Source of the DNA: Coniella vitis
Lineage: Eukaryota > Ascomycota > Sordariomycetes > Diaporthales > Schizoparmaceae
NCBI GenBank assembly: GCA_011317545.1
Contig: WUJK01000016.1
Span: 62,001 to 126,000, forward strand
Direction: 5' to 3'
Length of the DNA: 64,000 nt
In this document: piece by piece, positions 37,037-50,102 of the stretch
Layout of the letters: each line of letters starts with the position of its first letter
How positions within the stretch are numbered: the stretch's first letter is position 1
Program-made: the position numbers and the translations under genes
Notes under the pieces: model-generated
Seen by the model: only the letters and a program-made list of their open reading frames with translations
Database searches by the model: none
What the model was told of the DNA's origin: nothing

Positions 37037-37368
37037 GCGAAACTGCTTGTGTGTGGCCGAGGTCTGGCGATCCCTTAATCACTGTCGCACCAACCTCTTC
37101 ATTCTATCTTTTCGCTTTTCCTCCTATTCGGCCAGAGTCAAGGCTGCTCTGTTATTCCGCGGCACTTTTCAAAGCCTGGGTGGGTGGGCTAATCCTGTGT
37201 CTGTTCCTTCAGGCACAGGGGGCAATCATTTCCCACGTGTCCTCTCTTTCTCTGTTTCTCTGTGTCTCCACGCGTCACTAACGCGTCAAATTTGCCACAG
37301 AACCCGATGCTGAGAGGCTTTGTGCAAAACAACAATCCTTTGCATCGCCCATTCGTCCCACTTTCATC

Positions 37369-39066
37369 ATGGACGACGACGGCAATTCAGCCAGTATGCC
37401 ACCACCACTACTATCCCCACTCGAGCCCTCGATGCTGCACACCCGCCTGAACGGCCGCGCTGTCTCTCCGTGCGTTATCGAAGATGAGCAGGGCACAATC
37501 ACTTACACGCCTGTGACCCTACGCCTCTTCTACGAACCACTTCATCAACAGGCTCTCGTCCGGTTACGTATCCAAGTCGACGACTTTGACGAGCCCTTCT
37601 ACCTCGAAATCACTCCTGAGCAGACTACCTGCGCCAGCTTCGCTCCAGCAGAGTCGCGTAATGGCCCTTCACATATCCTGTTTCACGTCGATGAAATACT
37701 CCTCATTGCACACGGTGACTCGCAAGTTTCTATCGAGCACCCTGGCCTTGCCCAGCTGCGTCGTCTTGCGCAACAGCCCATTGTGCGCATTCGTATGCCA
37801 GCTCGTCGCGACCTTCCAGATCTCGGCGCCTTTTGTCAGAGCTTCTGCGTCGAAGGCGTCACCATATACCGGGGTGTGACTGACATCAAGTCGATGTACA
37901 AGGGCAAGGGCGGTCGGGTCATCAACAATGGTGATCGTGCACTGCCTTCGACACACCATGACCCGCCCCTACCAGGCTATGTAGCCAAGACCATTTCGCA
38001 AGTCCCCAAGATGTCCTCTCAGAGCGAGCTGCCATCGAAGTCCCCCTCTTCGTCACCCTCGCCCCCAAACTACATAGCAAAGACCACGACCACTTCACAA
38101 GCCCAAGCCGCCAAGCTACCTCCCAAGAAACGACTGCGAACGAGGTCACCTTCTCCTTCATCATCGCCGTCGCTGCCAGCACCAGCACGAGATTCACCCT
38201 CCCTTTGGTCATCGCCGTCGCTGCCGGCATTGGCACGAGAGTCACCCACGCGGCACAACAACACCGCCATCTTTAAGGACGCAAAGGAGCTATCCGAGCT
38301 ATTGCAGGAAATGAAGGCTCAGGAATACACCCTTCGCAATCTTTCAGCCGAGGTAGATATGAAATACGACCAAATGGCCAAGGCCTTCGAGGAAGCCTGC
38401 AGGGCCCAAGAGACGCGAGAGTCCTCATTGCGGGAGCTTCTTTACAAGATCGAGAGCAAGCATAGACTTGTGGGCAAGCATCTCGACGAGATCAAGGTCT
38501 TGCAAGCCAACCACCCCGACTTGCACGCCCAGAGCCTACCAGACAACTCGGACGCCGCATCGTCGATCAATCAAGACGTTGAGCCGAGTGCTGACCACCA
38601 ACAATCCATCTCTTCACCCAGCTCCGCTGCTGCTACTTTTGGTGGCCACGATCCAATGTCCTCGCTCATCTCAACTGCTCCGCCTTTCAGTTTCTATGCA
38701 GTATCTTCCTCTTTCATTCTCCCCACCGAAACCTTTGGTGACACTGTTTATCACACCGCCGTTGAAGGCTCCATGGAATATGAAGCTCCGCCGCCCTCGG
38801 GGGTCGTTGCGCCCTCAGTGTCCTCGGTGTCTTCCGACGAGTCAGGTATTCCTGACGAGATCAAGGCGTACATTGACAAGAAGATGGCCAAGCTGTTTGA
38901 CAAGATTGGACAAGTTGATAACTCGCTCAAGGATTTGGAGCGCACCTGGGACGGAAGTGCATGGGACAAGCAGGTGTGGGACGCAATTGACAAGTCTACG
39001 GACCAGGCTGCTGATATAGCACTGAAGAAGTTGCGGGATAAGCTGTTGTACTCGGGACTTTGTTGA
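37369..39066 (+). CDS. Unrecognised 565-residue protein with coiled coil and basic nuclear-signal-like segment
   Basis: A single uninterrupted exon from ATG 37369 (context catcATGgac) to TGA. Residues about 40-165 look folded: alternating hydrophobic strands, many acidic residues, conserved-looking patches such as YEPLHQQALVRLRIQVDDF. Residues 165-300 are Ser/Pro-rich and disordered, with a basic cluster PPKKRLRTRS near 253-262 that fits a nuclear localisation signal. They also include a peptide duplicated by a 48-bp tandem repeat (38161 and 38209). Residues 300-390 have heptad-like charge and Leu spacing and probably form a coiled coil. After another disordered stretch, residues 490-565 are helical and charged. 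I recognise no Pfam-type domain. A repeated CCAAT region lies upstream. The frame is clean in a region full of broken genes. Likely nuclear, possibly part of a complex; the function is unknown. Confidence 0.75.
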   Translation: MDDDGNSASMPPPLLSPLEPSMLHTRLNGRAVSPCVIEDEQGTITYTPVTLRLFYEPLHQQALVRLRIQVDDFDEPFYLEITPEQTTCASFAPAESRNGPSHILFHVDEILLIAHGDSQVSIEHPGLAQLRRLAQQPIVRIRMPARRDLPDLGAFCQSFCVEGVTIYRGVTDIKSMYKGKGGRVINNGDRALPSTHHDPPLPGYVAKTISQVPKMSSQSELPSKSPSSSPSPPNYIAKTTTTSQAQAAKLPPKKRLRTRSPSPSSSPSLPAPARDSPSLWSSPSLPALARESPTRHNNTAIFKDAKELSELLQEMKAQEYTLRNLSAEVDMKYDQMAKAFEEACRAQETRESSLRELLYKIESKHRLVGKHLDEIKVLQANHPDLHAQSLPDNSDAASSINQDVEPSADHQQSISSPSSAAATFGGHDPMSSLISTAPPFSFYAVSSSFILPTETFGDTVYHTAVEGSMEYEAPPPSGVVAPSVSSVSSDESGIPDEIKAYIDKKMAKLFDKIGQVDNSLKDLERTWDGSAWDKQVWDAIDKSTDQAADIALKKLRDKLLYSGLC

Positions 39067-42000
39067 TCATCGTGGACAAGACGTAGCACTAGTGGGTAAA
39101 CTGTGGACTTTGGCTTCTATGAGTGAGTTTTCTGAGTTTGGTAATAACTGGAGCGGAGGATCTTGGGAGTGCCGACAGAAGGATCAAGAGGCCACGTAGC
39201 AACATGGACAGATTGTGGCCTGCTATATGGCAGATGTTGTCAGAGACTCGGTATATTATGATCTGGCCTATGATATGTGTCAGTAACTAATAAACAATGT
39301 CCCGATAATTGTGATTCGAAGGCAAAATGCGTGCTGCTGCTATAATCGTTTTCTTTCAGTGGACATAATTGTTACTACGCGTCAAGGTACGGAAACATGC
39401 ATGTGAATTTGTTGCATAAAAACAGAGTCGCTCCACTTCAATTCTTTTTCAGCAAAGGTCGCTGGAGCGGTGTAAGACGTAGATAAATATCAGCAGAGCA
39501 GTGCAGTTCGGATAAAAAGGTTTTAGTATAGAGAGGCGTGAAAATTACCTACTATGAGTGTTAGCAACCTCTAATGTAGAGCTAGCTGAATATCATATCA
39601 TCTGTCGCGATACTATCGTCGAGAATTCGACCACTTCTGTTAACATTCTCCTCTCGTATGATATGATCGTCCGATTTCAAGACAGTCGCTTGCACAATAA
39701 TGGAAGAATTGATGGGAATCCAGTTCAGAGGCGACATAGCTGCAGATTTCGGTACAACCACGGCCAATCATCTATGTAGATCCCATCAGAGACATTGAAC
39801 TTGTCTATTGCTGGTAGAATCCAAGATAAATCTCGGGAACAGCGTGATGCTAGACGGGACAAAGATCGCAGATTATATTATAGAGACCTGGAATCATCGA
39901 CTCATCCATGATGAAATCGACAGCAAGGAATTCAATGACACTCTTGTTGATCAGCACAATTGGATGTGAGCGATGATACTCTATACGTTGATGGTTAAAC
40001 CAATATAGGTGCAATCCGAGAATCAAAAGATTACTGAATCTTGTGATGCCTAGATACCTGTTGTCGTGATTGATGCTGGATGAAAGGATACCAGAACTGA
40101 TCAACCAGCTGAACTTGGTAGCGGACCACGAGATTCCGTCCCCAATTTTCAGTTGCCACGGCGTCTTTGCAGAGGGCACACCGGAGAGGCCCGCGAAGAA
40201 CTCGAAGGAAATAGTGGACATTGCCCACAACGTCGCTGTAAGAGGCTGTAAAATACCGGAGATGGGGCTGGTGGTATTCGCCGCACTCATGAAGATAAGC
40301 TATGTCTTCGTTAGTCAGCTTGTGTTTATATGGAAGTGAATTAGGTCAGGCAATGCCACTGTTCGGTTACGGCCAGAGTATTATATCTTGTTATAAGTAT
40401 CGTTTAAGACCTTTTATCAGCTTCCTATGCAGGATTGACGTGTGAATCAGCAGTTACATGAACGATGAGTTTGTCTGTTTCAAAAATGACGAGTAAGTAC
40501 CTTGCTCTTGTGATTATGGGTTGTATTCAATATCGCAGAAATGCAGGGAAGGAAGCCGTGCATTACGCGGAAAACGTAGATGCTAATGGTAAGCGTCGCA
40601 TCGCTTACATATCGTCAGCTATATCACAAATCAGTGGTCGGCATTCAAGTTGCTATGTCTCTATAGCCTGATACTCATTGGAAAAGATCCTATTTGGAGT
40701 TAGAGTCAGTTGCTGATAATTCGCGGCCCCCTGAACTATAATGGCAGGTACTTAGCTGCCCCGGCTGATTGCTGTATGGCTTAGAGCACTCGCAGAAACT
40801 GGATATTTCCAAGCCCAAATTGATGGATCGACTCTTATCTGGCTCTGCTTACAAACTGCCCCTCGGAGCATAAGTCTGCCCTGTTGCCCTCTCCAAGTAC
40901 TTGCAACCCATCTCTCACCTCTCTCCGTCAGCTTAATCCATCAGGAGGCTTCGAGAACCTCGACTGGTCTTATTCTCTCTAGTTCCGTGCGATAACGACG
41001 CCGATTGTAACAATTCTCAGCTACTGACATCTTCGCGAGTTATCCTATCGGGGTACCCTAACAAGCGTGTCTCATAATACAAGTCCTTATAGCCGCACCT
41101 ATTCCACCAGCTGAGGTGCCCACCTTGACTTGGGCCTCTTTACCTACCTTCGGCACTATAAGTCTCGGTTATGGCTTGAACTCCGTTCAGATTAAGCGTT
41201 CAGTTCGTGCCGTAAGCCATCCCGAAAGCAGTCTCGCATCGGATATGATCTTCCTCTCTCTTGGTGTTTCTTACACTCTTTCGATACGAGACGGCGGCCG
41301 GTAACTAACAAGCTTATATCAGCCAACGACTTACCCCCGGCATGCAGCAGCATACTGCTCCTCTACAACGCTCGGCCGCCATCACCTACGCCCAGTCGGG
41401 TGTCTGCTATCACGGGCACCTCGTTCGAGAATAGAAATGCCTTCTCTTCCGCTTGTGATAATATCTATTTATCGATGACTCGAGCTCCATGTCGGGGCGT
41501 TTGGACGAGGGTCTGGCGGCCGATGGTCTCCTCTCATCGACATAGAGGGACATCAGCAGTAGGACAACGAATCTGGATACTGATGACGCCCAGTAGTAGT
41601 TAAGGCTGTCCAAGGAATAAATATCCCCAAATAGCGGGCAGAACAAGTAGAAGACAATGCAGAAGGAACATCTCTTTATCAAGCTTGTGAGGCGCAAGGA
41701 GCCTTTCATAGTTGCGCACCAGCTCCAGCACGTCTACCCGCTCTTCCACATGCGGACCCGCGCTATTGCCTCGTCCGGGAATGGGTAAGGTCGTTGCATT
41801 CTATATTATCTTGCCGTGGCCGACGCGCTATAGTGCTAGGGTGCTGGTCCGCAAGATACGTCTCAACTGCCTTAATCATTTCTATTTACGTCTTTGCCAT
41901 TCTTGCTAAAGTCTTGCGAGCCTTTAATGCCGGCAGTCCTTGGGGAGAATCATGCCTGCTTTATTAGCACCCTCTTCTTCATCCTTAGTATGACCCCGAC

Positions 42001-45000
42001 TTTCTCCAAAGTCTCCACTTTCAGGAGATGCCGTGCCAGTGATTAACCACGTCAATATCCCAGTCATCATCGCGTTCAAGCTCTTCGTGCTGGGAGGCAC
42101 AACAGGATAACTTGGGAGCCAGCGCGGTGGGACCGGTGCCGAATTAGAAATATTCAGGGTGACGCAAGCCAAAAGCCAGATAGAGCCTTTAGTATGCGTC
42201 GGTCACCACTATAAACCTAATATTTATCATCCAGTAGCAACAAGCGGGTAGAGGGGGACCTAATATCAAACATCGAAGAGCTGCTGAGGAGCCAGAACAT
42301 CTGATTCGGGCGGCGCACAGCCTTTGTTACCCTTAACACATGATATTATCTTCTAATTGTCATGTTTACCATCTCTAGGTGCTAGAAGTGCTACGAGTAG
42401 AGCAATCTATTTGCTACAATGAACATATAACCTCTTTTTATGCTAGCTCCTAGGTAATGAATATAAGCAATCCTCGAACATATTTCCCGTCTCCGACCAA
42501 CCGGGGCTAAGTAAGTCGATCTATAAAGAGACTGATATGACGATTAATATAATGATTAGAGAGAGAACGGGGCAGTCGGGCGCCGGCCTTCATGGCGCTG
42601 GCGATCGTGTTGTCTTGCAAAAGCCTTGCCGCAGATTACTGACGTCCAAAAGAAGACGGCAAGACGGCGCAGTCCTATGTGGAAGTGGTTGTACATTATT
42701 GAAGGTGCCATCACCGTTTTTTAAGTTCCGTTCTGTCACCGCCAAATAGTTTCTCCATTTCCTCGACGGAGACATCTTTAGTCTCTGGGATGAGGGTTAA
42801 GACATAGAGCACAAGGAGGTAGTTAATGCCGGCGAATCCACGACATTCACACGAACCAGGGTGATTCGGGCAGTTTTAAGGACGAGAACGGCACGTCGGA
42901 CGCCTACAACTTCATGACGGCGCCCCTCTCGGACCGCTCCCGTGAGAGATATCATACGTGTTTCGCGGCTTAGGCTGACCGACTCTTATCTCACAGTCCT
43001 GAACCTGAATTTCAAATTCGACTAGTTGACTTCTGTTAGTGCGCTTAGACCTTCGCTACTTATTCTCAACTGAAAGGTTAGACGGTACGCAAGTACGTAC
43101 CGTGGGGCTATATAGCATAGCAAAAGTACGGTGCTTGAGTTTGTAGGTTATAGCCAAGCAGGTGAACATAGCGACCAGATCGGACGGTCGAAGTTCTTGG
43201 ATTTTTGCTCCGAATAGTATATTCACATGTCTGCAAACAGCAAAGTCGGGCATAACTTGGTCGTAGCTTTCGTCCATGTACGATCTTAAGCTTTTTGTGC
43301 ACATGATTGTTTTGGAGTTAGATTAACAAAGTGGAATAAAATAGTTCGGTTTAATGTCGGACGATGTCGAGGCGGAAAAATAAAGACAAGAAAAAGCTAA
43401 AGATAGACCACCGGCCAATCTCCGCCCCGCAGCCGACCCAAGCGGCCGGGAAGAACAAAGGCAAAGATACTTTTACCGCCGAGTGCGTCCTGATTTCCAA
43501 GCTAGTATCTCTTATGCCCTCCAATTCCCTCTGTAGAGCGGCGCAATTCTTGGTTATAATATCCGCTTTCCGCTTTTAAAGCAGTTTCTAATTGCGGCTG
43601 AACTAACAAATTATTATATCCCGTATGACTTTCTGGAAGAGGGCTGGCTAGACATTATCCCAAGAACACGCAAATATCTGCCGATTCACTCTGCGGCGTT
43701 GTGGACTTTTACTTCTCGCGGATGCCATCAACGAGGTCAAGGAATTCGAGTGCGGCTCCAATTATAGTTGCTCTTTTCTGGGATCTGAATGTGTATTGAG
43801 GTGTGATGTAGGATCCGCAGAGAATAAATCACCTGCAGCTCATGCCGACCTCGAAAGCCTCCGATGGCTAAGATTGTCGACGTTGTGAGTTTGCTTAGGC
43901 GTTGTATACTCCGCTTGGGCTCGCAAAGGACTAGACTGCAGCTGGGTCTCTCCGGATGGACGTCGAACTCGAGTTAACTTTTTGTTTGATCTATCGGTTT
44001 GGCTGTTGGATAATGCGATTGCTGCAGCCTGTCGAAGCCGTTTGATTCTTGTGGCAGCCTCGCTCTGCTCCCGGCCGTGATGTTGGCGCGCGCTTGCACA
44101 AAGCTCAGGCCGCCCCTGGTCAGGCTCCTCTTCGATTGTGACCGGCTTGGGACTGACATCTGAGTCATCGGATTCCTACACACTCTATACATACATAAAC
44201 AAGCGTCCGAACGCTATCACTTGTTCAGATCAGAAGATACTCAACAGGTGAGAAGGCCCATTTGGGGAAGTCTGCAGTGCCCTCCACCTGATAAATCGAC
44301 CCCAACCAAAGCGAAATCTTATATATCACCTGAGGAGCTGCAGAAGCTGGGCAACCTGTTTCCCACTATGAAAGCCCGTGACCAACCGCCGGCTCCGCCC
44401 GTGGGCGTAACCTAGCGTGAAATCACCCCAAGCCTTGCGTCACAAATCGGTAATGTCGTCGAGGCCTTTACCACATGGCTGTCAGGCACGAGTTTCAGCA
44501 AGCCATGGTAGCTCTCAGGTTGGCGCCAAAAGCCGAACCGCCGTTGAGCCGAGCCAGCTGAACCAGAAAAAAAGAAGAGAAAGAAAAAAAGAAGAAAAAG
44601 GACCTTGTATTGAAAAAGGAGTTGTCATGTCTTAACGAGATTTGGTTCCTCTGTTCCAAGTCGTGTCTGTTTGCCTTTCATTTTCTATGGCAAAGGACTT
44701 GTATAAAGTTCTTCTGATTCGAGCTCTGCGATTGGTGGATACACCTGACAAATCCAGAACGGCGCCCCAAAACATCTAAGCCCTCGTCCACTTCACCCTC
44801 GAGCTCACCCACCACGGCGTCTTTGTGCGCCCAGACCCCATCCACCCGCCATTGCAAAAGGGTTATCGAGTCTTGGGGTGCTTGACTCCTCGGTCTTGAA
44901 ATAGCCGTCTGATGCGTCCCACAAGTGTGTCGAAGGAAGAGAATGCACGCGTGGGACACGTTCAAGGTCGTCGTACAACCGCATGCAAACTTCAAGGTTA

Positions 45001-48000
45001 ATGGTGTTTAGCATACCGGAGTGTAACCTAACGATGCCGCAGATTATCGCTCGCATTACCCGTTTCAACTGAGATATAATTCAGCTATCGTCAGCCCATC
45101 ATCGTCAAGATCGTCAAGGCCTACCCGCGTCAAGCGTTAAAGCTTCTCTTTGCGATCACGACCACAAGAGTCGTTAAATCGCTCTACTTATCTTTATCCC
45201 TTGTTGAGTGATCTGAGATATAAACTTTCTCCCGAACATCTGCATCTCAGCAAGCCGAGACTCGCTCGCTCATACATTGGCGTGCGCTTGTCGAAAACCT
45301 GGACGTGGATGGACAAGGCGCTAAGCTTCCACAGTTAATACTACGCGAGACACCAGGAAGAGACCTGGCTCGGTTGATACTGCCGAAAGAGAGGCCACCG
45401 AAGCGTCACACCGTTGCTTGTCCGTCGTTATGCTCGCTCCGTCCGGGCCCCAATACTTTCCAGTTTCTCGCAGAACCGCCAAGAAAGCAACGCTGATCTG
45501 GTGACCGTGGCCATAGCCGTTGCACAAGATGATGCTGTGACCGAGACACCGAGCATGTAGAGGATACACATCTCAAGCCCGGCACAGCACGATGACGAGC
45601 TTACCATCTCCCTGCTTATGCAGATGCACAGGTCAGATATCACCGACTGTATTCCCACAAAAGGCCCCTAGCAGTTTGGCTGTGCTCTCGTCGCATATCC
45701 CGACGTCTGCCGCCAGTCTTCCGAGACATTTTGTGCAGATTCCCAGAAAAGCATATCTTGCGAAGCTGCTCGCTTATGGTGACTGGATAATTGAGGCTTC
45801 CGAACAAACAACAAGACATAAGAGACTGGTTGGCCGGCTAGAGCCCCTTAGCTCGATGACTGCTATAGCTGAGTCGACGCCCTTACCCCAAATCTATCGA
45901 TAGACTAGCAGATACAATTAAGTTAAGGCCAAGTCGAACCATTAACTCCACCTGCATATCGGCCACCTTTCGCAACCGAAGGCTTTCCTGTCCCCCGCCG
46001 CGCTCGTGAGAATAGCATTATAATTAGAGCCGAGACCTGCTTCCACTGCCTCGACTTAATATCAGAAGATGTTGCAGTCGGCGACACGCGTCACAAGTGC
46101 TGCCCGCTCGCAAACAAACCAAGATAAAATCTGGGAGGAGCTGTGCCTTGCTGACCAGGCCATAGGGCTGTGTCACTCACTTGGGGTGATTCAAGAGCTA
46201 TCTAAGGTTATATACTTGAACGGCCACGAGTTCCGCGTCCGGCCAACTTCTGGTCATGCTTCTACAATCTAGAGCAAGCCCCTCTTCGATAAGCCGCTGT
46301 CGGCTTCCAGCAGCCCACCTGTACCGCCGCCCGTACTACCGTGGGGCTGTCAGCCCAGTGGAGACAACTTCCAGCATAGTTTGAGCAGGCATTTGAGATC
46401 ATGCCTTCCGTATCAGGCTCTTGCTTGACGGTATCCAGCCAGGGACCGGTCTCGGAAAAGCAGCGTCAAAATTCGATCCCGGCGCATCCACGTCGAGCAG
46501 CTCCGATGAGCAGATTGGCATCCTCGGCGCTCCTAGCCGGGGTGGCCTCGCAACCGCTCTCAGATGTGTCTTTGGGGCAAGGCTGAAAGGCGAGCTGACC
46601 TTTGCCACAGATATCGATACTATGCTCACAGGTTTGTGGTTTTATATAGGTTGTTGGGATTTACATATTGATCCTAGCAACGGCGAGCTGCTCTTTAGGC
46701 TTTCCGATCCCCGTTCCAGCCCGAGCCTTAATCTCATTTACTATAGCGGTGTGGGTTTACACTTTGGTGGGCTTGATCTTTGGATTACGGGGCTCGAGAC
46801 ACTAGAATAAGAGCGGGCTATATGCTATCGTGGTTGGGTTAGGGGTCGGATGTATTGCTGGACTAAGATATATAGTAGCGTCACTGATCGTTGGGGTCAT
46901 CTTGCTAGAGACGTTCTTGGGTTGAACTGGGGTACATGCAGCTTCCGCACATTTGGCCGACATCCAGCGCATGCACGATGGCGTGGTCCGCTGACCAAAC
47001 TGAAAAAGGTGGACTGAAAAGAATATGCTCAAGAGAGAGTGCAGGTTCTCACATTGTGGGATCAAGTGGTATGCTGCCATTACAATGCATTCTCATTATC
47101 ATCGGCCCAACTTCGCGCTTTTGAGAAGGCGACCAACCTCGCACGCGTACGGTTGGGGCACAAACAAGCTGATCCTCACATCGGTCTGGAGCGCCCAGCG
47201 TAACGGCTTCGTCACTTTCTGCACACCTTATCTTTCTATAGCCTTTTCTTTACGCAGACCCACAGCAGTAAAAGATTGAGAAGACAGTATGACGGTCTGT
47301 TGGTATGCAGGACAAAGTCGTGGATTTGCAGTGCGCGCGCCGAGCCGCACAAAGCCGAACACGAGACTTTGTCGATGATAATCCGGCATACGATCCAAGA
47401 GGGGGCCGTTCCTCGCATCCTGGATTCTAGGCAGTAGCGCCGAATTCTGGAGTCGCTTTTCTAACAGCAGTCTTATCTGCTTGCTTCACAATGGCAGTAA
47501 TAATAACACTATCAGTACGCAGCAGATAGACGACAGAAAGATCTAGTCGAAAAGGGGTAGAACTCAAATACAGTGGGTATCTTAAAGAACGGAAATTATA
47601 AAGGTCTGCGTGGTATATAAGTGGTTTAGAGGAGCTTCTGCAAGACTCTGGAAGATATTACTCGTCAAGAGAGCCTTTAATATCATGTGATCAAGAGCGG
47701 CCACAGCTGCATTTGCTGGTGCTATCAGTGCTGCTACCTCTGTAATGATTGTCTTTCAAAGGAAAGAAAACTCAACCATACCAAAGATTTTCAAGATTGC
47801 CATCTGGAGGACCAGGCCATCGAGATCACTCACCAACAAACAAGACAATATCCAGCACTTACATCCTAACAGATATTGAGAGTCCTAAAGAAAATACTAG
47901 TGCTATAGTAGCCGAGGACAGCCTACGCTCAACGTTCAGCGCAGAGTTATCATTAACGAGACGTGCGGCATTTAGCATATACTCGAGCGTGCGTCTGAAC

Positions 48001-48828
48001 TCTAGAGCCCGTGATGGTGGCGATCAAAGGTTCGGCTGGTTTTGGATCATGGACTTCGACGTCCTTGAATGAACTGGTCGGCAGCAGCAGCAGTGGCAGC
48101 ACTCGTGGCCATATAAGACAACGAAGGACCTGAAAAGCGCTCCGTAGCAACCTGAAAGCGCTGAATCTTGGCAAATTTGGTAGCAAATCAATTTTCTGGC
48201 AATCGTAAGAGCAAGAGTCACAATGTATTGTGGCCATAACCCTCGTCGATACATAAATCTGTTCTTCTTTTCTATCCTATCTGTTTCCTTTCGAGGCAAC
48301 TGACTATCTAGTCGCTCCGACATCTAGTCCATGTTCACCGAGGTGTCACATAGGCCCTGGAAACCTTTTTCTAATCCTGACAGTACTTTTAACGATATAT
48401 GCACAAGCCAGAATATCATCGTAACTAATTAGTAAACACTCGAACCCATTTTAAGAGTACTATGCTAGTCTGTAACTACCTTTCTTCACTGCTCCGAGTA
48501 ATCACCGAATACTATTGCGCCTTATCCAGCTTCAAAAACTTCAACTAGGGTCATATCAAATTCAAACGGCTTTCCAGACTATTATTTACACTATACCTGA
48601 ATGAAATTAGGGTGTTTGATCCAGCACTGGGGCATATTGCCTGAGTAATCTAGTTTCTAGGACATATAGATCAGCATAATTAATATAACTGCAAAATCCA
48701 AGTATAGGTAACCATAATCCTATCGCAAAACCTGAGTACCTGAAACCAACTCGCTCGATAATTGATGGATATTCAGCCTTACGGACAACCGAAAATAAAC
48801 ATTCAAGCACTTCCAAACTGCAACTCAT
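39067..48828. other. Long gene-poor block of degenerate sequence
   Basis: No frame here has a recognisable domain. Possible coding remnants are 39,850-40,339 (both strands open: a hydrophobic 146-codon minus frame and an 89-codon plus frame), 41,410-41,760 (minus, hydrophobic, frame changes), 44,680-45,070 (minus) and 46,069-46,810 (plus; a 129-codon frame and an upstream piece broken by TAG). Several of these would lengthen if TAG or TAA were read as CAG or CAA. Nothing could be assigned to a family. Confidence 0.45.
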
Positions 48829-50102
48829 TCACAAAGCCAGTATAATTGAAGCCGGCAAAAGCAGCTCCAATGTCAACGCTGCTACCATCAAGAGTCTAAT
48901 ATAGAATGTAGAGTTGATAGTCGAGTAAAAAGACGAGCTATTTGCAACAGACAACGCCATGTTAGCCCTAGCAATAGCGTTGTCGAGTTGCGTGTAGACG
49001 GCCTGTGTCACCCACTCCTGGGTAGAGGAGACATCGGAGCCATCAGTGCTGACAGTGACGTTGGCAAGCTGGGCTTGGGCGACGGCAACGCCCTTTGCGA
49101 GGAACGTATGCGAGTTTCCGTGACTTTTCATGCCAATTGGTGCACCGAAATTGGTAGTATTAGTGACAGGCACAAGCCAGTGGTTAACGTCGTTGCCGGC
49201 AACAGAATCATTCGTAAGTTTGAAGTACTTTTGGGCGTCTGTAAACTCGCCAGGGCGGTTGGAGATAAAGATGTTATCGCGAGAGAAGCGCATAGCATCT
49301 TCTTAGATCGTATTGCCGATGTCGTAATCGGTGTGGTCTGCACCGTCAATAAAGATGCCAACAATTGCTTTGGCGCGCCTCATCGCCCAGCCGGCTGGGC
49401 CAAACCAGAAGAGGGCTACGTCCCCCGGAGTAATAGTAGTGTCGGAGTTCGCAGCGAGAATGGACTCTCCGCCCGCCCGCTTCATCAATCAGATTATTAT
49501 CGAAGATAGTTCCTTGCTCGGTCATCCTGTTGGCATCGTCAATATTGCCGCGATAGACTGAATAAGTGCCATTATTGTTTTGTGTGATGGTGTTGACGGT
49601 AACACCCTCGTGGGAATCGGCAACAATGAGATCTGTGAAGCTGTCGCCGTTGGCATCCCAGAATCTAACCTCAAGGCCGGCGACAATACTAGTAATAACA
49701 GAGAGGGCAGCGTTATCGTAACTGTCAGCTTCGGTCTCGGTCTCGAAGCCGCCCCACCAGCTTGAGAGACTGGCGTTATAATACAACCAGGCTACTTGAT
49801 TAACCAAGTAACCACCGCTAACGCACTCGCTTACGTTCTGAAAGGCGCTCTCGCTGCCCGGGATAGCCCACAAGTTGATGTAAAACTGGCTGGCAGCGAT
49901 CACGGCAGCGACACCCTCTGAGGCGCTCCCCTGTTCAAAATATTGATCATATTGGGGGGCCGTCACGTTGGTATCAGTGCCTATATCCAGCACAATGTAG
50001 TAGAGTTCCATTAATCTAATTGGACGTGTAAGAAATGTTGCAGCCGATTGCGATGCTCGTAGCGGGCAAAGCTGCGAAGAGTAAGGTGACGGTGGAGCGC
50101 AT
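48829..50102 (-). pseudogene. Decayed secreted/membrane glycoprotein gene with FG-GAP-like motif
   Basis: Read from 50102 downward, an ATG opens a classic signal peptide (MRSTVTLLFAALPATSIAIG). The frame breaks at a TAG about 25 codons later and resumes one frame over at LMELYYIVLD. It then runs about 190 residues through FWDANGDSFTDLIVAD (a D-x-N-G-D-x3-D calcium-binding motif like those of FG-GAP repeats) to NLIDEAGG. There an extra GGGC, from a tandem duplication near 49,480, shifts the frame again. The protein continues as ESILAANSDTTITPGD to DIGNTI, meets a TAA, and continues in frame as EDAMRFSRDNIFISN to a final hydrophobic segment (LLMVAALTLELLLPASIIL) and stop. Several N-x-S/T sites are present. 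The intact ancestor was probably an extracellular, membrane-anchored glycoprotein of about 420 residues. The family name is not known to me. Two frameshifts and one stop make it nonfunctional. Confidence 0.75.

Noticed and set aside
43190..43210. GAAGTTCTTGGATTTTT, resembling an 18S rRNA segment
   Set aside because: Only about 13 bases agree and the flanks do not match rRNA.
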